From Emydura subglobosa (lineage: Eukaryota; Chordata; Testudines; Chelidae): a stretch of 64,000 nucleotides of DNA. The notes beneath the pieces are model-generated. The model was not told the origin of the DNA, did not search any database, and saw only the letters and a program-made list of their open reading frames with translations. Below, one piece after another: positions 25,081 to 36,700 of this stretch. Numbering within the stretch: position 1 is the stretch's first letter; each line of letters begins with the position of its first letter. The stretch lies in contig ML679966.1 of assembly GCA_007922225.1 (NCBI GenBank), positions 53,425,870 to 53,489,869 on the forward strand, given 5' to 3'. The position numbers and the translations under genes were made by a program.

Positions 25081-28000
25081 ACGAGGAGTCCCCGGAGTTC
25101 TGTTCAGACCCTTTTTCCCTATTTCTGCTGCTCATCTGGAGCCTTTCCCCTCAGTGTGACCTTGCAGCCCTCTGTATGCAGCTGGAAACCTGCACCCAAC
25201 TGAGGCAGTTTTCATAAAACCTGTCAAATTCAGCATATGAAAGTCCTAACCTGTGCATGAAACTCCTTTTAATCGCTAAAGATGTACTCTCCAAATTAGA
25301 GGGACCTAAACCCTTGTTGGTCCAATACAACAAAGAGTTCTGTTAACTCATTCAGCTGAGTTAATGTGAAAATGTGCATTTCATTGCTGTTTACTTGCAG
25401 TGTGAAAAAACGAAAGAAGTCAAAAAGAGAAGGTCCAACCAGGTAGATGTTCCTGATCACCTGCGTCAAGAAATAGAAAGCTACTATCGGCTCAAGATGC
25501 CTGAAGATTTTTATCAATTCTGGAAGTTCTGTGAGGTGCTGAAGCCTGACAAACCAAGTGGTGAGTTCTAAAAAATGGATTTTTGCCTGCTACATGCTTA
25601 ATTTGAGATTTTCCAAAGTAATCTGAAATCGGCTTTTAGTGGCAAAGGCAAATGGAAAGCTTTTAGAATGATTTTCCAGTTTAAGGACCGGGTGGTGTTA
25701 CTGACTCTTGTACACTTTTTGTTCAGCCTAAATTTGTATCCTAGAGATGTTTTATAATCTGTTTAAAACTGCTTGAGATTTGTGTCTCTGTCTGCTTCAA
25801 TTTGCTGATTAAGAGACTGACCTATTTGAGAGTGAAGAAGTTAAGATTAAATCAGGAACACTCTTAATAATCAGACCTGGAAAAAAATGAGTAAATTTTT
25901 TAAATATTGTTTAGTATTTACTTGTTAGCTTTCAGACATGCAGCCTTTTCATAAATATTTTTTCAGGTAGGATGGAGATGTTTGGGACATGGGGAGAAAT
26001 GTATGATCATAAAATAGACTGAGCTGTTTCTAGATGTTATGGTCTAGAAACAATATCTTAAATAAATCTATAGAGATTCTTAGAGGTGAATAAAAACAGG
26101 TTAATTTTGCAAAAGAAAAACGTATCAGGGCAACATATCTTTGTGGAAGGAAAGTTTTATTTGAATCTGAGCACTAAAAGCTTTAAGTGCACAGGTTAGA
26201 GTATCTCACATGAGGTAGAGTAAACATGAGTTTTGGGTCTGATTGCTTGGCTTTCTTAGACTTGTGTGATACCTAAGCAAAGTGAGTTTGAAAGGTATTA
26301 CATGCAATAGTGGGGGGTAGCTTCAGTTTTGTTCATGTCAACTTTCCATTTAAAGATGGAACTGCCTTAAGGCTGAGATCCTACTTGCTTCCTGCCTGCA
26401 CAAGAAAATATCAGACAGTTGATGATTTTGTTTTGCAGAAGCACTCCTATCGAGTATTGGACTTCAGCTGGTTGGACCCTATGATATTCTTACTGGAAAA
26501 CATAAAAAAGCAAAATCAGCTGAGCTGAACTTTAACCTTCACTGGAGGTTTTTTTATGACCCTCCTGAATTTCAGACTATAATTGCTGGGGATAGCAAAA
26601 CTCAGTATCACATGGGATATTTCAGGTATTTTATTTTATGTATACTCCTAAATAAATACACGTTGTCTTTTCTCCATTTCCATGGGGGGGGATGTATAAG
26701 AACTCTGCACCCTTGTCAAATGATGGAATCTCTACTTATTACTTCCTTCTACCAGACAGAACACTTGAGGAGGAATGTAGGCTTGGCCCCAGAGCACCAG
26801 AGACCCATAGTATGCCATTGGTTGGATCATTAGATTCCCCAGTTTGGACCAGGTACTGATGGAACACTGATCCATGCCCCCTGTCATTCTGAGAGCAGAT
26901 GGTTGGAGACTGAACTAACCGGTGGGGTTTTCTAGAATGGGCACGTGTATGGAATGGAATTAGAGGGAGAGGGGTTCACATCATTATTGCCTATGCTTTA
27001 ACTGTCCAGTGATAAATTTAGGACTTCAGGCTTCAGTGCTCCATTCAGCATCTCTTGTACATGCTAACTTCACTTTAAACAGAGAACCCTACTGTTTGTA
27101 TACACTTTTGTTTTATAGGGATGTGCCAGATGAACTTCCAGTGTGGGTTGGTGCAAATGAAGCAAAGAAAAACTGTGTAATCTCTCAAGTTGGTGACAAT
27201 GTATTTGCTGCAGTCAAGTAAGGTTTACAGCTTCTTATTCCTAATTAAATGCAATTCGTTTTCCTCTAAGCTACAATAAAGTACTAATGTGAGATACCTT
27301 AATTAGTTGTTTAATATCTCTCTTACTGTGTCAGATCACTTCTTCCCCTTCCAATGTTTGAGATGGAAAGGGCCAGTAGCCTAATTTTCTGTTTTTGAAG
27401 ATTGGAGAGTTGTGGCAGCTGACACTATTCTACAGTCACTCTCTCTTAAAGTCTTTGTAGGTTGTTGACTTTGATACTAGAGAAACATCTACAAAAAGGC
27501 ATACCTTTCATAAGATTACTAGACCCATGGGTAAATTGGCTGACCAGCCTTGAATTTTAGTACAACCACAAAGCAGCCAGGGTTGCTTTTCTTTGTAAAA
27601 TCCAGTGTGTGTTTCTGTAGAAATAGTGCATTTCAAGAGAGAATGGTAGAGGCATTAACAGAAGCCATGGTTTAAAGAAGATCATAGTTAGAATGTTTGC
27701 AAGTTGCATTTTAAAATGAACTTTGAAGGGTGATGAAACACAATGGTGAAAGGTATTTATATGCAGAACATTTTACTAAACCAAGCATCCTCTACCGTCT
27801 GTAAAAGTCACTTATATGTTGGCAGGGATATTTGTCATTCTAAAATATAACAAACAAACTGTCAGTACTCAGCTGGGACAGGATAACTTTCTTTTGCAAT
27901 TCATAGGAGTCCTACAAGGTTTGACTTGCTCGAGCATAAAATCCAGAAGATGTAACTGTAGATTCTTTGATCTTTCTGAAATAGAAGTTCGGTAAAATTA

Positions 28001-31000
28001 CCACTTTTATAGGGAGTGGTGCACGTGAGCAAGAAGTATGGGTGTGTACTGAAAGGACACTGTTTCTCAGATTCCTAAACAGAATACTTGGTTTATGCAA
28101 CAAACATTTGGGCAGGGTCATAGCCAAGTGAAGATGTATTTCATGGTCTTGCAGATGGGTACTTCCTTCCTCCAAAGTGTTGGCAGATTCCCACTCTTGG
28201 CTCAGGAGCTTACTTTGCTTCAGAGTTTTGAGCCTTTGAAGTTGTCTTTGGTTTTTTAAATGTACTGTGCTTGGACTATAAATTGCGTAGCCATGGTCCT
28301 CTGTTATTGTATGCTTCAGAAATATACTTATTCTATTTCTAAGTGGTGATAGTGTGTTGACTTTAGCTGTAAACTGTTGCAGTGTGGGTTTGTGTGTGCA
28401 TTGTCCTGTCTTCACTTAACTGAATACTTGTTTACTCATGCCCATTAACTTTAAATACTTTATTAATGGAAACATTTATTCCAGATGTTAAACACCATGA
28501 CTTTTTAAGAATTAGACTGGCTATTAATGACTAACTTTTTTTAGAGGGCAGATGCTGGCATTAAGAATACACATATGTAAAGCATCCTGTCATCCTGAAA
28601 ATATATTTTAAATGTTTACAAAAATAGATCTTAAATTTTACCCTGGGGGTGGGGGAAGACCGATATCTACACATTTTTATTTTCTGCAGGATTAAAAATG
28701 GTATAACATTGCTTGAAGAAAGCAGGAGACCCTTTCAGCCACCTTTTAATTTTCTCACTGTCAGTCTGTCTTTACTGATACCTATGGCCATGGAATGAGT
28801 TAGTAGTAAAGGCTATCAATGTCTTGCATCTCTGAAAAGGAGAGATTCCTTCAGGCTGTCCCAGCTGGAGATGGGTCGCTGGATGGAGTGAGGCATTGCT
28901 CTGAAGTGGAACCAGCTTGGCTTGCTGGATCTTGCTCACATGCTCAGAGTCGAACTGCCCTATATGAGGGTTGGGAAGGAATTTTTCCCCATGTCAAATT
29001 GACAGTGACCTTGCAGTTGTTTTTTCACCTTCTTCTGCAATATGAAGTGTGGGTCACTTGACCCGTTCCTTGCCATTGTAGGGACCTCAGGCATTGATGC
29101 ACCTCAGTCCCTCCTAGTCACTTCCTGTAACACATGATAGTTTAGTCTTCTGTACTGTAATACTTCAGTTCTTGGGTTTATTGTGCTGGGGCGTGGTGGC
29201 CTGTTTATATATAGGAAGTCAAACAAGATGATCTGGGGTTTCCTTTGGTATTAAATTCTGATACATAGATTTAAATGAAATGATGTACTTGAAGCAACAC
29301 ATGGGGACAGAGGAAGATAATGGTTAAATTATTTATAGGGAGAGCCACCAGCTATCCCTGTATTTTGTTGTCCGATGCTTTCTGTTCTAGAATAGTCTTG
29401 TGACCTTTTGCAGCAGGGCTCTTGTCTCTGGCAGGGGAAAATGTTATGGATAACTGTTCAGATTTGGCTGTCCTAAACTGTTAATCTTCTCCATTTCTGT
29501 GCTATGTCTTGCATTGTTACTGTTTAATTTTTAGCAGCAGATCAAACTCTTGCTAAGACCAAACTCATTTTAAGGAGGGGTGGCTACTTTGGCAGCAGCG
29601 TACACTGCATTAGGAACCCTCAAAAGCAGAGACTCAGCCAGCTGCTGCCAGAGCAACTGAATCAGTGGGATGGGGAGAGGTCAGGCTTCTCTGCCTCCAT
29701 CACATTAGTTGATTGTGTCACCACAATCTCTTCAGAGCTAAATGAGACCTCTGGAATGAGAAATACAAATAGCTGAGAACCAGGAGAGCAAGAGTGCTAG
29801 ACTCATTTCTGTTACTGGTGTTAATAAGTCTTCACCTGTTGCAACTTTTATTAAATATCAGCACCTTATATCTCACTGAGTTACATATTCTGAGGCTTGA
29901 ATCCAGTTCTGTACTATGGAAGGCCCAAATTCTATCCATTTAGGAGATTCTTTGAGAGGCGAATACATCTGTCTTTGTCCTCGGCTGTGCTTTATTTTCA
30001 ATGAGGCTACAGATGCAAAAATAACCCACGTGTTTCATTGTCTGCATGCTCCTCCTAATGGCAGATTCACAGAAAATAGCCTGCTCCCACTGTTTGCTAA
30101 TGAAGTCCCATAATTCAAGCGGTAGAAATATGTGCTGCGGTGCTGAACATCCAAGGTTCAAATCCTAGTGGTAATGCACGACGGCAGCATTTTTACAGTT
30201 GCACATGACAGAACTTGTATTTCATTTCCTTTTTAAAGGAAGCTACATCCAAAAACTACATTTAAAAAAAGTATTTAGGTTGCAAATTCGAGCACACAGG
30301 GGAGGTAATGCCAAAATGAAGGTTGCATCCACAACCTTAATTTGGCTCCTTTGTTTGTGTGCATCATGATGATGATGTACTATCTATATTTTTTTCCCCA
30401 CAAAAGCTCTGCCTTACTCAATGCACAGGATAATTGAAAGTCAGGGAATGACTTGTGGTTATGTACTGAATGAGGCTATTTGTATGTCTTGTGCTTCACT
30501 TACTTTAGAAGTTGGAATATGTATAGAGGATGAGGCAAAGAGGGTAGTTTTGGCTGAGCAAAGTGAGAGCTAAATGGCTTCTGGCTGTAGTGTGTTAACT
30601 TTTGAATTCCACATCTGATCAATTCTGAAATTTCAGACAATGTTTTAAGGTATCGATGAGCAGAAGCCGACTGACTGACTGGTGAAAAGCAGGAAGCTGA
30701 AAGGGGAAATGGGGGACACAGTGCCCTGGCATCTTCAGCAGCTTCAACTTTACAGGCCTCTGTAAAGATCTAGAGATAATGGATGCCATCAAGTGATTCG
30801 TTTAACACCTTCCAGCGTAAGAGTACCCCATCTTGGCTTGCCTTTCTTGCCAATGAGTTAAAAACTGTTGACACCCTGAATGACTTGTCCATCGGACAAA
30901 GAAAAATAAGCATGGCGATGAGAGGAATGGATGATGCACAAAGAGCCTCTGGCATGGAGGGAGAATGGGGGAGAAGGGACACACAGCCCTAACATGTGGC

Positions 31001-33661
31001 AGGGAAGAGAATCAGGGGGGACCCGAGTATGAGGTGAGGGAGGGGATGGGGAACAGAGCCTCTGGCATGTGGGAAAGGGTGAGGGGGTTGCAGGGAGGCT
31101 ACACACCTCAGAGGCTTACATTCCTCAAACTCCCTTCTCCATCCTCCCCATATGCTAATGTGCTCAGCCTCTAGAAGCAACAAAATGTACCACCCTCTGG
31201 TGGCTAAGGCAGGTGAATGCAATACAGGAAAATTCAGTTCTGTTCCTCCCTGTACCATCAACTTCATATGATGAGCAAGTCACTTAAATAAAAATTTTGG
31301 CAGGTGACCCCCGGTTGTGTGTTCCTCATTTTCTGGATAATCAGCTGAGACGCTCAGGGCCTCATTTCAAGAGCACTTACAGCTGTAAGGGATTTCGGTG
31401 GGAGCTATAGATACACCATTCCTCTGGCAGTAAGTCAGTGCAGTGTGGAGGAATGAGCACAGGGTTGGGTGCCAGAAGCTTCTGAATTCTAATCCTGTCT
31501 GTCAGTGACTCACAGGCAAGTCACTGTCTGTCTGTTTCCCCACGTATAAAGTGGGGGATAAGTCTCCTCACCCAGAAGGAAAAAAAATGTTTGTGAGGCA
31601 CTCTGAGCCAGCAGTGATACTCATTTTCTCCTTCTCTTTTTTTATGGTGTGTAACTCTGTATTCAGGGCAGGGTTTGGATGGTGTGTAGCAAATAAATCA
31701 TGAAGCCACTCATTGAATGTTTGTAATAAAAAAAAAAATCACAGTTGCCTTAGTTCATAAGCTCCTGTGCACCTTATAGGAATAGATCCTGTAGAAATAG
31801 TATGTGATCTAGTAACTGAAGACTGAATCATAATACATATGCCCAAGCTGCACAGGCAACTTTAATTCTAGCATTTTCTAACTTTCAAGTGCTTGACTGT
31901 AATCTAATAATTTTAACATACTATCTTTTATATGAAATAGTCAGATACACGTATACATACACTTAATCTTTGATTACCAGATTTTTGGTTAAGAGATTGG
32001 GGGACTAGATCTTTTTTAAAAAATCTTTCTAGATTCTGAAAAAGGTGACCTGCTGTGTAATGTTTTTGTTTTGTTTTGTTTTTTTTTTTTCCTTTTATGT
32101 TTCAGATTGTGTTTGTCAAAAAAGCTTAAGGAAGTGACAGATAAAAAGAGAAGTACTATTTTGAAAGACATAGATGAAAACCTTACAAGAACAGCAAAGG
32201 AATTGGGTTATTCACTGGAACAGAAAACCATGAAGATGAAACAAAGAGATAAGAAAGTATGACCACCCCCCCACCCCCCCGGACCCACTAGGTAGAAAAG
32301 TTACTCATTTTAGCCTTCTGTCGCCTGCTCGGCTAACAGGCTTTGATGCAGTAACCAGAGCACTGACTAAGGGATGATTGTCTAAAAAGTCTGAAGAGTC
32401 TCTGCCCTTGTTCCTCCCCTTGTCTCAGGGATGGCGTCTGTTGGATGCAATTTTTCACAGCATGGAATGAGCTCATCCCAGCTCTAATACTACATACAGT
32501 GGCTCACTGCTACCAGATTGCCAGACATTACATAAATGTCCTCTTGTCAACATTATATGATGTCAGATCATCACTATTCTAAAATGGTTGCTTGGTACAA
32601 CATATGGTCTATCACTTACTTTGGAGGAGACCTTTGGCATGCCTGTATGGCTGGTTTTAGGCAATGTTCAGAGTCCTAATTCAGTGATTTTACATATGCT
32701 GCCCATCTAGAATTAGGAACCTTTCCTATGAAACATTATGCCATATAGTGTTGCAGGAAGCCTGTCTGTATTATGGTGGCTACTTACTGCCGCCCAGCAC
32801 TCCCTTGTGGCCAGGAGCGCTTCTGCAGTGCCCACCCCTGTTTTCTTCTTCACAGAGTTCCTTAAATTCTACATGGTCCAAAGGAAGATTAAACTGGATC
32901 GCAGGTGGGGAATGTTTTATTCAGTCCTCCAGCATACACTGAGCCTTTAGGCCACAACTTGAGTTCAGTGCCCCTCTCCCCTCAGTTCTGGGGGTTCCCA
33001 GCCCACTTTCCTAGAGCTGGGTCACAGTTAAATGTCTCTGCACAGTTCAATGCTGCTTTAGTGAGCTATGGGATTTTAGGTTTCTGTTTTCTGAGCATCT
33101 TGCAGCTCACTGCCAGGCCTCTTGGCTCTGACAATCTCAGCTACTTCTCTCAACCACACACACGCTTCCTGCTGCCTTTTTAAATTGGAATCATCTGATT
33201 CCCCTCATATGAGGCTCATTTTGTACTAAGGGCTGGTTTAGCCCTGGGCTTTCCAGCCCAAAGGCAAGCCATTCTATTATATATTCCAACCCCGTCCACC
33301 AAACAAAACCCAAACTCAAATGCTGTGTGCAGTCTTCCATTAGCTCAAGGAGTAGTAGTGCTGAGGTCATTCTTCATCTGTCTACTGGATGGCAAGACCT
33401 CATCCATCCCAGTAAGCCAGCCATCTGTCCACCATTTTGTTCTTTTAAGAGCTATATCAATGGGAAATATGCCAATTTCTTTTTTGTGAGTACTTGCTGC
33501 ATATACAGCTTCCAGCACCTCATCTGTAGCTCCTCTGTCAGTGAAGGGAGGATCATATTACAAATAAACTTCCCAACTTTTGCTTCTAAAAATAATTTTA
33601 CAGGCATTTACTGAAGGTTACACAAAAACTGTGTAGAATTACTAAAGTACAACATAGCAAT

Positions 33662-33702
<41 letters not shown>

Positions 33703-36700
33703 TCAATAGGCCAATGATAACATGAGTAGAGAACTTCTAAATGGACAGCAATTATCCTCCATTTTGGGGGAAAGGTTAATCTAAATCTGATACATTTTGC
33801 AGGTACCACAGATGAGCTAGGTATAATATAAAAGCATGTCTGTTACATGTGTAAATTTGAAGTAGATCATCTAACTTCTTTGTTTCATTTAACACTGGTG
33901 GATGGGGTAACACTATAAAGCCACTTGTCAGCAGTCCCTTAGCTTTTAGATAAATATAAATCTTAAATATAAATTCTGACTTTAAAGTCAAATTAAGCTC
34001 TATTAGTTAACAATGAAACTTAGATCTCTCCTTATTTGAGAGGCAAACTGCCTTAAGGCACATGCTGTGAGAATACTTGAAAAAGTCAGTTTGACTAAGG
34101 ATATTTAGGGGCAGAAGTTATGTACGGATTAAAAACTCTTGGAAACAAGCTAAAAGTAGCATACCTGATGGGTCAGTTTTTGGACCAAGAGGGTGGTGGT
34201 AGTTTGAGGATCCTGCAAGTGAGATTTCAAATTTGCAAAAGACACTAGAAGTGGAGGCAGTCCAAATGAGGAACAATGCACATAGATTTTGATCATTTAG
34301 ACTGAGTCAGCATGGTACAACAATGCAAATGTAGAATGATGTGAAACAGCTTGGTTTTTGCTTCTAGTCTAATGGAGGAAATATTCTACATTGAGCTAAA
34401 GAGCACATGGAAAAGAAAAGACTACAGCGTCAGACATGCATACATGGTGATGGGGTAACTGATATTCATCCACAGCTGCAGTAAAAAGGGGCAAACTGGA
34501 TAAGTTGTATGTTGGAGAGAACATACTAAACAAGTGGAAATATTAACTAAAGAACTTGCTATGCCTTCTGAAATAGCATGAAGTGTACTGGTCTCTCCTT
34601 ATCCATGATCAGATGTTACTTCCTTACAGCATGGTAGTGAACAAGAATGCCACTGTCTATAGAGTTTAAAGGATGAGGTTTTTAATAGGAATCTTCCAAA
34701 TTATAGGCTTGATTAAAGTCAGTACTGTTCACTTTCTCTTGACCTATTCCTCCCCAGATACTAAAGGTTCAAGGACTAGGATACACAATCAAGGAACTGG
34801 GGAAACAAAATAATTTTGAAATACTGGACAAAACTTTCACAAAGCTTATCAACAGATATGATAGAGCTCCATACAAACAGACATGGTGGACCTGGCGGCT
34901 GTTTTTCTATTAACAAAACTGAAAATGCCTAAGGGGATAAGAGCCAATAGAAGTGTGGCTTGTTGTATTGCCTGTCAAAAGGAACAAATTGTTGTAGCAT
35001 GCATTTAGATAACATTGCCTTCCATCAGTGACTATAAGAATCCTCCTTCCCCCACATGTACCAGTCAGAATGTTCCATCACTGTAGAGTTTACAGTTTCT
35101 TGGGTAGATGTAAAATGCCGCATGGGTTGTAATTGTTAGATTTGGAGGCAAGAGTAAACACTGTATGCCTTAGTTCCTGGGAAATTTAGGCTCCTAGGTT
35201 CAAAGTTACAGTTCATTATATTTTGGTTGATCGTTGGGGGTGATTGTGCCAATAGTGTATCAGGACTAAGGTGTAGGTGTGGCTGGTGGTGGTGTATTCT
35301 TACTCTGATGTACCATTTTTCTTTCCTTTATTCAGGTAGTGACTAAGACATTTCATGGAGCTGGTCTGGTTGTGCCTGTAGATAAAAATGATGTTGGGTA
35401 CAGAGAGCTCCCTGAAACTAATGGTAAATTGTTTTATATTTTTATTTTAAAGTTAAAGCATCTTTGTTCAGATCATTCTTCTGTTTTAGTTAAGTTGCAC
35501 TCAAATATTTCTGCTGACTGAATGCAGTCTATTTTTTGCATCATACTGTGTAAGAGTATTAAAAATATTGTAGGGGACAGAAAACAGCAGATCTTATTGT
35601 CATGTCACTTGAATATGTATTTTTGGTTTGAATCAACATTTTTTTTAATTGGATGAAAACCATAGTCCAGTATAATACTGAGAATTATCCTGAAATAGGC
35701 AATTGAGGCTGACTTGCATTATAAATGTATTTGTGGGGAAACAATTTCATTTTCCTCTGATAATACACAAGAGCACGTTTTTAAGTGCCATAAGACTTGA
35801 TGACCTAAGATTTCACTGAACATTAAGCTGACAGCACTTGTATTCTGAATCTTCAGGAGGAAGCATCTTGCAGTGTTTCTCTAACTTGTGAGAATAACTG
35901 AGATACCCCTGTTCCAGAGTCAGTTAGTTAGTTCTCAGCTGCTTCCATCTGACTCCAAAACCACTAACTCTTCTCCTGACCCTGTATTCTAGGATTCATT
36001 GTGCTGTATGAGTGAAAAAGATCAAGTGCTTTCTATGGCCGAAGTTGATATCTAATTTGAATGAATATAGGTTCACATTTTAAAAAGTACATTCACACTG
36101 ATACTAGCTTCTTTATCATTACAGCTAATCTTAAAAGAATTTGTAAGGCCATTGTGGATGCCCCTACTGATGACCAGAGACTGAAAGCCTTTGCACCCAT
36201 TCAGGAAATGATTACTTTTGTTCAGTTTGCTAATGATGAATGTGATTATGGAATGGGGTATGAACTAGGAATGGACCTTTTTTGTTATGGGTCACATGTA
36301 AGTACCAAAACACTCTCAGTTCAGCAAACATGTACACTTAGTCCTGTTTTGGGGTAGAACAGGTCTTAACTTGAGGGGCCTCATTTATTTATGCAAGAAT
36401 CAAGTTGCTATTATTGGTAGCTATGTTACAGAACAAGGATCTAATAGGGCCCTCATTTGCAATTGTGTAATGACTTCTTCATATTCTGAGGCCATCTGCT
36501 GTTCAAAGTTGTTTGAAAAGTGCTCTCGCTGTCCAATATCCCTTATTTAGCAAATGTGGTACATAACATTACCAAGTGATATCTTCAACTATATGCAATG
36601 GTAATAGCAATTTCGCTGGTGCAAGTTGGGCAACTGCACGTTTTAGTGTCATAGTGCAGCACTTGCACATTACTTACTATATAAACTGAGCAGTAGGAAG

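Larger units (their letters stand above)
27218..32105 (+). other. HPF1: HPF1 intron 4, largest intron
   Basis: Holds the CR1 3' end (28.8 kb), the tRNA-like repeat (30.1 kb), a GA-rich block with 113-bp-spaced repeated words (30.9-31.1 kb) and the MIR (31.4 kb). On the minus strand, 27912-28415 is open for 504 nt without a recognised domain. Confidence 0.8.
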
